Below the pieces are notes generated by a model, which did no database searches, had not been told where the DNA came from, and saw only the letters and a program-made list of their open reading frames with translations. A program made the translations under genes and the position numbers. Shown here one piece after another: positions 16,232 through 24,315 of a DNA stretch of 64,000 nt. The stretch is taken from the NCBI GenBank assembly GCA_947383275.1, contig CANDCW010000001.1, positions 1-64,000 of the forward strand. The letters are read 5' to 3'. This stretch comes from an uncultured Bacillota bacterium. GTDB lineage: Bacteria > Bacillota > Clostridia > Oscillospirales > Oscillospiraceae. Position 1 is the stretch's first letter. The number at the start of each line of letters is the position of its first letter.

Positions 16232-16260
16232 TTGCGTTTGCGTTTTGATTGTGTTAAAAT
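16232..16260 (+). promoter_or_regulatory. Promoter of the LacI-family regulator gene
   Basis: TTGCGT (16232-16237), 17 bp, TAAAAT (16255-16260), about 30 bases before the ATG. It lets the regulator and the sugar enzymes be made apart from the transporter genes. Confidence 0.65.
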
Positions 16261-16291
16261 GACTCCGGCTTATTAGAAAGAAGGGACGCCT

Positions 16292-17299
16292 ATGACCATC
16301 AAGGATATCGCCCGGTTGTCCGAGTGCGGCGTGGCCACCGTGTCCCGGGTGCTGAACGACCACCCAGACGTCAGCGAGGAGACCCGACGGAAGGTGCTGG
16401 CGGTTGTGGAAGAGCAGGGCTTTCAGCCCAACAACAACGCCAAACACCTGAAGCAGCAGGCCGGCACCAGTATTGTGATTATCGTCAAGGGTATTATTAA
16501 CATGCTCTTTGCAGACCTGGTGGAAAAGCTCCAGACCCTGCTGCGGGAGGCCGGACAGGACACTGCTGTGTACTATATCGACGAAGATGCGGATGAAATT
16601 GCCTTTGCGCTCCAGCTCTGCCGGGAGCGCAAGCCAATGGGCGTCGTATTTCTGGGCGGCGATCTGGAGCTTTTTCAGGCGGGGTTTGCCCCCATCACCG
16701 TGCCCTGCGTGCTGCTCACCAACACGGCCCGGGAGCTTGGCTTCCGAAATCTGTCCTCTTTTACCATTGACGACGGGCAGGCCGCCCGGCAGGTTGTGGA
16801 GCTGCTGTATGAAAAGGGGCACCGGAACATTGGGCTGGTGGGGGGCAACTGGTCCTGCACGCAGATCAGCTACCGCCGCCTGACGGGCTGCCGGGACGCC
16901 TGCCTGCGCCTGGGGCTGCCCTTCGATGTGGACCGGCAGTGTGAACCCTGCCGCTACTCCATGCCTGAGGCCTATGCCGCGACCAAGGTGCTGCTGGAGC
17001 GCTGCCCGGATCTCACCGCGATCTTTGCAATCAGCGACGTGATGGCCCTGGGGGCCATCCGGGCCTTGTGCGACCTGGGCAAACGGGTTCCTGAGGATAT
17101 TTCTGTGGTGGGCTATGACGGGATTGTCATTGGGCAGTATTCCCTGCCCCGGCTCACCACCGTCCGCCAGGATACCCAGCAGCTGGCCGAGCGGGGGGTG
17201 GACGCTCTCCTCCGGAGCATCCAGCGCCGGAGCCCCCCTGTGCATGAGCTGGTTCCCTTCCATCTGATTGAGGGGGAGAGCGTGGCTCAGCTTGATTGA
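16292..17299 (+). CDS. LacI-family transcriptional regulator
   Basis: The 335-residue protein has the N-terminal LacI helix-turn-helix and hinge (TIKDIARLSECGVATVSRVL, then HPDVSEETRRKVLAV), followed by a periplasmic-binding-protein-like sensor domain with LVGGN and ISDVMALGAIRAL. It should repress the importer promoter through the twin operators at 12870-12909 and release on binding a sugar. A hairpin terminator follows within 30 bases, so it may be read alone. Ligand unknown; malto-oligosaccharide is inferred from neighbours. Confidence 0.88.
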   Translation: MTIKDIARLSECGVATVSRVLNDHPDVSEETRRKVLAVVEEQGFQPNNNAKHLKQQAGTSIVIIVKGIINMLFADLVEKLQTLLREAGQDTAVYYIDEDADEIAFALQLCRERKPMGVVFLGGDLELFQAGFAPITVPCVLLTNTARELGFRNLSSFTIDDGQAARQVVELLYEKGHRNIGLVGGNWSCTQISYRRLTGCRDACLRLGLPFDVDRQCEPCRYSMPEAYAATKVLLERCPDLTAIFAISDVMALGAIRALCDLGKRVPEDISVVGYDGIVIGQYSLPRLTTVRQDTQQLAERGVDALLRSIQRRSPPVHELVPFHLIEGESVAQLD

Positions 17300-17304
17300 A
17301 TCAA

Positions 17305-17324
17305 GGGCCGCCGGACGGCGGCCC
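17305..17324 (+). terminator. Hairpin between lacI-type gene and malQ
   Basis: GGGCCGCC, loop GGAC, GGCGGCCC, then TTTACTTTAC. Because the TTG at 17296 lies before this hairpin, it cannot be a sensible malQ start. Confidence 0.65.
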
Positions 17325-17352
17325 TTTACTTTACAAGAAACAGGTGAAAAAT

Positions 17353-18849
17353 GTGAGAAGAGCAGGAATTTTAATGCCCATCTCCTCCCTCCCCTCCCCC
17401 TATGGGATTGGTACGCTGGGGGCGGAGGCGGAAAAGTTTGCCGGTTTTCTGGCCGCGGGCGGACAGAGCTGCTGGCAGCTTCTCCCCGTGGGCCCCACCA
17501 GCTACGGCGACTCCCCTTACCAGTCCTTCTCCTCCTTCGCGGGCAACCCCTACCTGATTGACCTGGACCTGCTGGCCGGGGACGGCCTGCTGGAACCGGC
17601 GGAGTATCAGGCCCTGGACTGGGGGAGCGACCCGGAGCGGGTGGACTACGGGCTGCTGTATGCCGCGCGGTACCCGGTGCTCCGCATAGCCTGCGGGCGC
17701 CTGCTGGCCCGGAACCAGCCCGGCTTTGCGGCATTCTGCGAGGAGCAGGCAAGCTGGCTGGAGGACTATGCCCTATTCATGGCTCTGAAGGAGAACAACG
17801 GCGGGCTCTCCTGGCTGGAGTGGCCCGAGGAGCTGCGCCTGCGCCAGCCCGGCGCCTTGGCCAGGGCCAGGGCGGAGCTGGCTGAAGAGGTGGACTTCTG
17901 GAAAGCGGTGCAGTATCTCTTTTTCGGCCAGTGGCGGGCGTTTAAAGGGCATGCAAACAGCCTGGGGATCTCGATCATCGGGGATCTGCCCATCTACGTG
18001 GCGCTGGACAGCGCCGACGTGTGGGCCAACCCGGAGCAGTTCCAGCTGGACGAAAACGGCCTGCCCACCGAAGTGGCCGGCTGTCCTCCCGACGGTTTTT
18101 CCGCCGACGGCCAGCTGTGGGGCAACCCCCTGTTCCGCTGGGAGGAGATGAAGAGGGACGGCTACGCCTGGTGGCTGCGGCGCATCGCCTTCCAGTTCCA
18201 GCGGTACGACACCCTGCGAATTGACCACTTCCGGGGCTTTGACGAGTACTTTGCGGTTCCCTACGGGGACGGAAACGCCCAAAACGGCAGATGGCGGCCC
18301 GGCCCGGGAATTCACTTCTTCCAGGCGGTGAACAGGGCTCTGGGCAGGAAGGACATCATTGCCGAGGACCTGGGCTTTCTCACCCCCTCGGTGAAAAAAT
18401 TGCTGAAGGATTCGGGTTTTCCCGGCATGAAGGTGCTGGAGCTGGCGTTCGACAGCCGGGACCCGGACAGCGGCTACCTGCCATACGGCTACCCCGCCCA
18501 CTGCGTGGTATATACCGGCACCCACGACAACGATACCATCCAGGGCTGGATGGCCTCCGCGCCAAAGGAGGATGTGTCCTACGCCAAGGCGTACCTGCGC
18601 CTGTCCAAGCAGGAGGGCTACCACTGGGGCATGATGCGCTCGGCCTGGGCCTCCGCCGCAGATCTGGCGGTGATGCAGTTCCAGGATCTGCTGGGCCTGG
18701 GCAGCGGGGCGCGGATCAATACGCCCTCCACCCTGGGAGGCAACTGGCAATGGAGGACTCTGCCGGGCACCTTTGACGAAAAGCTGGCCCGGCGGCTGTA
18801 CCGGGAAACGCGGGTGTATCAGCGCCTGCCGGACACGCGGCGCAAATGA
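17353..18849 (+). CDS. malQ: 4-alpha-glucanotransferase (amylomaltase), GH77
   Basis: The enzyme moves alpha-1,4-glucan chains between malto-oligosaccharides and glucose. GH77 marks are present: GILMPISSLPSPYGIG at the N-terminus, QLLPVGPTSYGDSPYQSFS in mid-protein pieces, TLRIDHFRGF with the nucleophile Asp, IIAEDLGF with the acid/base Glu, and GTHDND with the third carboxylate. I chose the GTG at 17353, behind AGGTG, because the protein then begins MRRAGILMP as family members do; this gives 498 residues, the normal length. It overlaps the upstream frame of the GH13 gene by a few bases at its stop. Confidence 0.92.
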   Translation: MRRAGILMPISSLPSPYGIGTLGAEAEKFAGFLAAGGQSCWQLLPVGPTSYGDSPYQSFSSFAGNPYLIDLDLLAGDGLLEPAEYQALDWGSDPERVDYGLLYAARYPVLRIACGRLLARNQPGFAAFCEEQASWLEDYALFMALKENNGGLSWLEWPEELRLRQPGALARARAELAEEVDFWKAVQYLFFGQWRAFKGHANSLGISIIGDLPIYVALDSADVWANPEQFQLDENGLPTEVAGCPPDGFSADGQLWGNPLFRWEEMKRDGYAWWLRRIAFQFQRYDTLRIDHFRGFDEYFAVPYGDGNAQNGRWRPGPGIHFFQAVNRALGRKDIIAEDLGFLTPSVKKLLKDSGFPGMKVLELAFDSRDPDSGYLPYGYPAHCVVYTGTHDNDTIQGWMASAPKEDVSYAKAYLRLSKQEGYHWGMMRSAWASAADLAVMQFQDLLGLGSGARINTPSTLGGNWQWRTLPGTFDEKLARRLYRETRVYQRLPDTRRK

Positions 18850-18884
18850 CAGCGCACAACGAGATACGGGAGGTAGATTCTGTC

Positions 18885-20174
18885 ATGGCAAAAAATACGG
18901 CAAAGGAATACCGCAATCAAGTAATGTATTCGGTGTTTGTCCGCAACCACAGCGTGGAAGGGACCTTTGAAGCCGTCCGCCGGGACCTGGAGAGAATCAA
19001 GGCCCTGGGCGTGGATGTCATCTGGCTGATGCCGGTCCATCCCATCGGCAAAACGGCCCGCAAGGGCACGGCGGGCAGCCCCTACGCGATCTCTGATTAC
19101 CGGGCGGTCAACCCGGACTACGGCACGTTGGAGGATTTCCGGCGCCTGGTAGAGGACATTCACCGGCTGAATATGAAGTGCATCATCGATGTGGTGTACA
19201 ACCATACTTCGCCTGACTCCTGGCTGGCCCATAACCATCCGGAGTGGTTTTACCACAAGTCTGATGGCAGCTTCGGCAACCATGTTGGCGACTGGACCGA
19301 CATTGTGGATTTGGACTACTCCAATCCCGGGCTGTGGGAGTACCAGATCGAAACGCTGAAATACTGGGCCGCTATGGTGGACGGCTTCCGGTGCGACGTG
19401 GCCTCTCTGGTACCGCTGGACTTCTGGCTCAGGGCCAGGGAGGAGGTGGAGGCGGTCCGCCCCGGCTGTATTTGGCTTGCCGAGTCGGTGGAGCCGTTTT
19501 TTATCCAAGCCGCCCGCGGCCAGGGCATCACAGCGCTGTCCGACTCGGAGATCTTCCAGGCATTTGATCTCAGCTATGAGTACGATATCTATCCCTATTT
19601 TCAAGATTATCTGGACGGAGCGCTCCCCCTGAGCCGGTATGCCGAGGCGGTCACCCAGCAGGAGAGCATCTACCCGGATAACTATGTCAAGCTCCGTTTT
19701 CTGGAGAATCATGACCGGCTCCGCGCCGCTGCCGCTATCCCCGGCGAGGCCGCTCTTTTAAACTGGACCGCCTTTCTCTACTTCCAGAAGGGAATGACGC
19801 TGCTCTACGCCGGTCAGGAGCGTGGATGCGTCCATGTGCCGGACCTGTTTGAAAAGGACCCTGTGGACTGGGCCTCCGGGCCGGACCAGACAGAGCTGCT
19901 GCGGCGGCTTTATGCGCTGAAGCAGAATCCGCTACTCACAGACAGTGCCTACCGTGTTCAGGCGCTGGCGGGAGATATCCTCCGTGCGGAGCACTGTTCA
20001 GGAGGCCGGCAGCTGACGGGCATATTCAGCTTGAAGGGAAACTGCGGCCTGGCGGCTGTGGAGGCCCCGGACGGGATTTACCCGAATTTGGCCGTGGGCG
20101 GCAGCGTTGAGGTTAAGTTTGGCCGGGTAAGCTGCCAGGGCGGGCCCATCATCTTTGAAGCGCCCAGGGGATAG
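18885..20174 (+). CDS. GH13 alpha-amylase-family glycosidase
   Basis: The 429-residue TIM-barrel enzyme shows the four GH13 regions: DVVYNHTS, DGFRCDVASL with the nucleophile Asp, WLAESVEP with the Glu acid/base, and FLENHDR. Short length, lack of a signal peptide and the place behind malQ fit an intracellular alpha-glucosidase or maltodextrin hydrolase that works on imported sugar. The exact bond specificity is not set by these motifs. The ATG at 18885 follows GGGAGGT; an in-frame start 39 bases earlier lies within malQ and has no such site. Confidence 0.87.
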   Translation: MAKNTAKEYRNQVMYSVFVRNHSVEGTFEAVRRDLERIKALGVDVIWLMPVHPIGKTARKGTAGSPYAISDYRAVNPDYGTLEDFRRLVEDIHRLNMKCIIDVVYNHTSPDSWLAHNHPEWFYHKSDGSFGNHVGDWTDIVDLDYSNPGLWEYQIETLKYWAAMVDGFRCDVASLVPLDFWLRAREEVEAVRPGCIWLAESVEPFFIQAARGQGITALSDSEIFQAFDLSYEYDIYPYFQDYLDGALPLSRYAEAVTQQESIYPDNYVKLRFLENHDRLRAAAAIPGEAALLNWTAFLYFQKGMTLLYAGQERGCVHVPDLFEKDPVDWASGPDQTELLRRLYALKQNPLLTDSAYRVQALAGDILRAEHCSGGRQLTGIFSLKGNCGLAAVEAPDGIYPNLAVGGSVEVKFGRVSCQGGPIIFEAPRG

Positions 20175-20247
20175 GGGGAGCTGCGGCCAGATGACGCTGC
20201 CGGCCCCATTCTGTGATAAAATCTAAAGGGACAAGGAGGAAGCGGCA

Positions 20248-21009
20248 ATGAACATCCAATGGAACGCGGAGGGCTATACGCGGAATTTTTCCTTTGTTCA
20301 TGAATATGGAACGGATCTGATCTCTCTCATTGAGGGAACGGGCCTGTCTGTGCTGGACTTGGGGTGTGGAAACGGGTCGCTGACCCAGCGGCTGAAACAG
20401 GAAGGATTTGACGCCGAAGGCATGGACGCCTCGCCGGAGCTGCTGGAGACGGCCAGGAAGAGCTGGCCCGGGCTGGTTTTTTATCAGGGGGATGCAACGG
20501 ACTTTCAGCCTCCCAGGCCCTACGATGTGGTGCTGTCCAACGCCGTACTTCATTGGATCGACCGGGACAGGCAGGACGCCGCGCTCCAATGTGTCAACCG
20601 GGCGCTGAAGCCGGACGGCCAGTTTGTCTTTGAGCTGGGCGGCTGCGGCAACAATGCCTTGATTCACCGCGCCCTGGAGCGGGCGTTTGCCCGGCGGGGC
20701 CTGACCTATCAATTGCCATTCTATTTTCCCACCATCGGGCAGTACGCGACCCGGCTGGAGCGGGCGGGATTCAAGGTAGCCAGCGCCGTCCTGTTTGACC
20801 GCCCGACCCCCTTGAAAGGCGGGGACGGCCTATATGACTGGCTGCGCATGTTTATTAAAACGCCCTTCGGGCGGATGGAGGAGGAGGAAAAAGAGGCCGT
20901 TCTCAGGGAGACGGTGGAGGAGCTGAGGGCTCCGCTGTGCCGCGGCGGCGTCTGGTACTCCGACTATGTGCGCCTGCGCTGCAAGGCTGTGAAAGAGCGT
21001 GAGATCTGA
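20248..21009 (+). CDS. Class I SAM-dependent methyltransferase (trans-aconitate methyltransferase-like)
   Basis: The 253-residue protein has the Rossmann SAM-binding motif LDLGCGNGSLTQRL, a motif II Asp in EGMDASPELL and DVVLSNAVLHWI, the last being typical of the Tam/UbiE-like group. The acceptor is unknown; trans-aconitate is one candidate by resemblance only. ACAAGGAGGAAG precedes the ATG. TAAAAT at 20217-20222 may be its -10. It ends at a bidirectional terminator. Confidence 0.8.
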   Translation: MNIQWNAEGYTRNFSFVHEYGTDLISLIEGTGLSVLDLGCGNGSLTQRLKQEGFDAEGMDASPELLETARKSWPGLVFYQGDATDFQPPRPYDVVLSNAVLHWIDRDRQDAALQCVNRALKPDGQFVFELGGCGNNALIHRALERAFARRGLTYQLPFYFPTIGQYATRLERAGFKVASAVLFDRPTPLKGGDGLYDWLRMFIKTPFGRMEEEEKEAVLRETVEELRAPLCRGGVWYSDYVRLRCKAVKEREI

Positions 21010-21012
21010 CAG

Positions 21013-21050
21013 GCAGAGGGCCCCCGGTTTTGAAGCCGGGGGCCCTCTGC
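21013..21050. terminator. Bidirectional terminator
   Basis: A 15-bp perfect stem, GCAGAGGGCCCCCGG with its reverse complement, around TTTTGAAG, lies between the methyltransferase stop (21009) and the aspartate dehydrogenase stop (21071). No strong T-run. Confidence 0.7.
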
Positions 21051-21070
21051 CTCATGCTGGGAAACGGAGG

Positions 21071-21823
21071 TTAAACAAACTGGAAGCCGGAGCCGCCCAG
21101 GACGCGGTCCAGGCTGCCGCAGGCGGACAGCGGGGTGTATTTGCCGGTCACGCCGCCCTCGGAGAAGCTGGACACGCGGATGGTGAAGTCGATCCCCTTC
21201 CCCACCAGGTGGATCAGGTGGGTGTTGGTGTTGACAGAGGGGTCGGCGATAATTTTGGAGTGGGTCTTGTCAAAGCCGATGCCGGCCAACGCGATGGCGG
21301 CGTGGACATTGACGTTCCGGGGATAGAGCTCCGTAGCCTTGCGGGTGGGGCCCTCATACAGCACCGTGTATTCGGTGTCGGCGCGGCCCAGGCTGGCGGG
21401 GCTTTTAATGGTCTCCACGGTGACCTCGGTCAGCTCGCTACGGCCGTCGAAGATGCCGTCCAGGCCCAGGATTGCTCCGTGGGGCAGATAAATCATATGC
21501 CCGTGCTGCTCCGCCGCCGCTTTCGCGCTGTCCCGCAGGGCGTCGTCCCGGAAGGCGGTCATGGAGAAGGGCATAAAATTGGTGTATTTCAGCGCGCGGG
21601 CAATAAACTGGGCCACAACGTCGGCGTTTGCGCACTCCACCACCAGGTCCAGTTCTTCAAACATCTCGTCCCTGATCTCGGATACGACAGGGACTCCGTT
21701 AATATCGGCGTCCTTCAGGAAGGGATCGTACACAAAGGCCACCTGTGCCTTCCCGTTTTCTTGTACATGGCTCATCATGCTGCGGCCAATTTTACCGCCG
21801 CCCAGAAATGCAATTTTTTTCAT
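21071..21823 (-). CDS. Aspartate dehydrogenase (NadX-like)
   Basis: The enzyme interconverts aspartate and oxaloacetate plus ammonia with NAD(P). The 250-residue protein begins with the Rossmann motif IAFLGGGKIGRSM. It carries IYLPHGAILGLDG, and the diagnostic YPRNVNVHAAIALAGIGFD segment with the catalytic His near it. Length fits. It follows an aminotransferase gene by 19 bases on the same strand, so both act on related amino/keto acids. In other bacteria the enzyme feeds NAD synthesis; no nadA or nadC is here, so amino-acid catabolism or ammonia assimilation is as likely. Confidence 0.85.
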   Translation of the reverse strand: MKKIAFLGGGKIGRSMMSHVQENGKAQVAFVYDPFLKDADINGVPVVSEIRDEMFEELDLVVECANADVVAQFIARALKYTNFMPFSMTAFRDDALRDSAKAAAEQHGHMIYLPHGAILGLDGIFDGRSELTEVTVETIKSPASLGRADTEYTVLYEGPTRKATELYPRNVNVHAAIALAGIGFDKTHSKIIADPSVNTNTHLIHLVGKGIDFTIRVSSFSEGGVTGKYTPLSACGSLDRVLGGSGFQFV

Positions 21824-21842
21824 GGTAATCCCTCCGTATCGA

Positions 21843-23054
21843 TTATTGCTTGCGATAGAGCTCTAAAACAGTGAGGAAGCGCTGGATTGCCGCCACGGCT
21901 TTGTCCTTGTCCTGGGAGAAGTTAATGCGGAAGTGGTGCAGAAACTGGGGGCCGAATTCGGTGCCCGGTGTTACGGTTACGGCGGCCAGCTCCCGCAGGA
22001 TGCGGATAAACTGGTGCAGAGATACGTCCAGCTCCGGAATCGTTACAAACAGGTAGCTGCCGCCCTCGGTGGGACGGGCAAAAACGCCGGGCACGCCCTC
22101 CAGCTGGGCCAGGATAGCGTCGCGGATCTCCTGGTGGGCCGCCACCCGGGCGGCCATCCAGCCCTCCGGCTCGTTGAACCAGGTTTTAAATACCGCCTGG
22201 TTGTACCCGCTGCACCGCAGGGCCATGATAGCCTGGAGCTTCTCCATGCGCTCAATGATCTCAGCGGTTCCGAAGGCCACGCCCAGCCGGTAGCCGCTGA
22301 GGGATTCGGTTTTAGAGGGGCCGATGATGGTAATCAGGTTTTCCGGGATCTCCTTCTGGGCGCACAGGTGGGTGTAGGGCACGCCGGGATAGACCTGGCG
22401 GGAGTACAGCTCGTCAACCAGGAGAGTGGCGCCGTACCGTTTGGCCATGGCGGCGATGGCGGTGATCTCGTCATAGGAGTAGACACAGCCCACAGGGTTG
22501 TTGGGATTGGAGAAGAGGAACAGCGTTGCGCCCGCCTGGAAGGCCCGCTCCAGGGCGTCCAGGTCGATGCCGGCGCCGCTCCGGACGGCCTCGTAGCGCA
22601 TGGGGATGGGGACCATCTCGCCGCCGAAGAACTCCACCATCTTGCGGTTGGCGAAATAGTCGGGCTCCACAATGGCCACCTTGTCGCCGGGTATGATGTT
22701 AGCGCCCATGGCCAGGAACAGGGCGCCCTGGGTGCCGGGGGTCAGGATAACGTTTTGGGCGGGGTCGATGGCCGCGCCGGTAAAGGCGGACAGGCTGGCG
22801 GCCACATGGGCCAGGATCTCTTTGCGGCCCCGGTAGGGGGTGTAGGCTTGAGCGCCGCCCTCCTCCACGCCGGCGGCAAAGACCTCAAAACTGCCGGGGG
22901 TGGGGACATGGGCGTCCACATCGCCGTGGGAGAAGTCTACGGGCGCGCCGTCCAGCTTGCCGCAGCGCAGCTCCAGGGCCTGGGCTGCTTGAAGGGCCTC
23001 CTGCCCGGGGGCGTTGTCGATTCCCAGCCGTTCAAATTTTTCCTGAATGGTCAT
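21843..23054 (-). CDS. Pyridoxal-phosphate aminotransferase, class I/II
   Basis: The 403-residue fold-type I aminotransferase has NVILTPGTQGALFLAM for the cofactor phosphate, FSNPNNPVGCVYS, VDELYSRQVY with the pyridine-binding Asp and Tyr, and the Schiff-base lysine in PSKTESLSGYRLGV. The C-terminal Arg in FRINFS binds the substrate carboxylate. The group holds aspartate and broad-range transaminases. The link with aspartate dehydrogenase and an upstream LysR gene suggests an aspartate or branched route. ATG 23054 is preceded by GGGAGGTAT. Confidence 0.85.
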   Translation of the reverse strand: MTIQEKFERLGIDNAPGQEALQAAQALELRCGKLDGAPVDFSHGDVDAHVPTPGSFEVFAAGVEEGGAQAYTPYRGRKEILAHVAASLSAFTGAAIDPAQNVILTPGTQGALFLAMGANIIPGDKVAIVEPDYFANRKMVEFFGGEMVPIPMRYEAVRSGAGIDLDALERAFQAGATLFLFSNPNNPVGCVYSYDEITAIAAMAKRYGATLLVDELYSRQVYPGVPYTHLCAQKEIPENLITIIGPSKTESLSGYRLGVAFGTAEIIERMEKLQAIMALRCSGYNQAVFKTWFNEPEGWMAARVAAHQEIRDAILAQLEGVPGVFARPTEGGSYLFVTIPELDVSLHQFIRILRELAAVTVTPGTEFGPQFLHHFRINFSQDKDKAVAAIQRFLTVLELYRKQ

Positions 23055-23209
23055 AACGAAAATACCTCCCTGCTGAGTATTTCAGCGTTTTGTTTCCCAG
23101 CCCCGCCGGGACGGGAATGCCTTGTATATTGTGATTGTAACATAGGAACGGCGTCGATGTCCAATACATGGCGGAGCATAACCTTATGGCGTAGAGGAAT
23201 ATCCGGGGG

Positions 23210-24166
23210 TTATCCAGGGAGCGGGTAGTCCTTCAAATAGTCCAGGAACAGGGTTTGCCGGCCAGTCAGCGCCGCGCCCCGCCGGCGGACCACTCGGATG
23301 CTCCGGGCGGTGGCGGGATGGTCGATTTTATAAAAGCACAGCTTGTCCTGATCGTCTACGTAGTATGGAATGCTGGAGCGGATAAACGAGACTCCCTCTC
23401 CCGCCATTGCCAGATAGTAGGCGGTGAGCATTTGGTCCAATTCCATGACCACGAGGGGGGTAAAGCCGGCGTCGCGGCAAATTTCCATGCTCCGGCGGTA
23501 CATGTTGTTTCCCTGCTTCAAAAGCAGGAAGCGCTCCTGGGAAAAAAGGCGGATGGACAGGGACTTCTCCTCCGGGATATGCCCGCTGCCAATCTCCTCC
23601 CGGGTCAGGGCGCGGCCCGATAGCGCGCGGTTGATGCCATACCCCTTGGGGACGGCGAGAATAATGCGTTCCTCCTTCAATTCCGCCGTCTCCAGATCAG
23701 GGGAGATGCCGTCCTCCACCGAAAAGCCGATGTCCGCGGCGCCTGCGCGCAAAAATCGCTGCAAATCGCTGTCGTTGCACTCTATGATCTTGATATGGCA
23801 GCCGGGGTGGTCAAGTTGGAAAGCGGACACCACCGGGGGCAGGAGGCAGGTGCAGAAAAAGGAGGGGGCGCAGATGGTCAAGTCGCTCCGGGACCGGCAG
23901 CGGACTGCCTGGCAGTAGAGCTCCAGCTTTTTTTGCAGCTCCATCATCTGGCGGAAGTAGCCGATGACGTTTTGCCCGTCCCGGGTCACCTCCACAGGGG
24001 AGCTGCCCCGGTCGAACAGCGCAAAGCCGATGTTGTTTTCCAGCTTTTTCACCGACTTGCTAAGGGACGGCTGGGTGATGAAGCAGCGCTCCGCAGCCCG
24101 GGAAAAGCTTTTCTCTTCGCAGACAGATACGGCGTAGACCATATCGCGAAATTCTACCGGTTCCAT
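23210..24166 (-). CDS. LysR-family transcriptional regulator
   Basis: The 318-residue protein has the N-terminal LysR winged helix (FRDMVYAVSVCEEKSFSRAA, then CFITQPSLSKSVKKLE) and a two-lobed co-inducer domain. It lies upstream of the aminotransferase and aspartate dehydrogenase genes on the same strand, separated by 155 bases, and probably controls them. The ATG at 24164-24166 was chosen, since GGGGAGGAG lies just before it; the longer ORF start is a TTG inside that ribosome site. Ligand unknown. Confidence 0.88.
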   Translation of the reverse strand: MEPVEFRDMVYAVSVCEEKSFSRAAERCFITQPSLSKSVKKLENNIGFALFDRGSSPVEVTRDGQNVIGYFRQMMELQKKLELYCQAVRCRSRSDLTICAPSFFCTCLLPPVVSAFQLDHPGCHIKIIECNDSDLQRFLRAGAADIGFSVEDGISPDLETAELKEERIILAVPKGYGINRALSGRALTREEIGSGHIPEEKSLSIRLFSQERFLLLKQGNNMYRRSMEICRDAGFTPLVVMELDQMLTAYYLAMAGEGVSFIRSSIPYYVDDQDKLCFYKIDHPATARSIRVVRRRGAALTGRQTLFLDYLKDYPLPG

Positions 24167-24195
24167 TTTTCTCCTCCCCAAAGCTAATATGCTTT

Positions 24196-24224
24196 AGTAT
24201 ACCTGTTTTGAACCGGAATTTCAA
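24196..24224 (-). promoter_or_regulatory. Promoter of the LysR gene
   Basis: On the minus strand TTGAAA (24219-24224), 17 bp, TATACT (24196-24201), roughly 30 bases before the ATG. Confidence 0.65.
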
Positions 24225-24275
24225 CAGAAACTAGAGGAAACGGCCCATGGCCGGGAAATTGCCCGGAGAGGGCAG

Positions 24276-24306
24276 CCGGGGGGCGCCCCAAAGGGGCGCC
24301 CCCCGG
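24276..24306. terminator. GC-rich hairpin at the end of the pentose operon
   Basis: CCGGGGGGCGCCCC and its reverse complement flank AAA, ten bases after the isomerase stop at 24316 (minus strand). No T-run follows, so it could be a 3' stabilising stem as well as a terminator. Confidence 0.6.
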
Positions 24307-24315
24307 CCGGTTGAT

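Noticed and set aside
15341..17752. An 803-codon minus-strand frame over the permease and LacI genes
   Set aside because: Antisense shadow with His/Gln/Gly-rich sequence. The plus-strand genes have clear families, ribosome sites and coupling.
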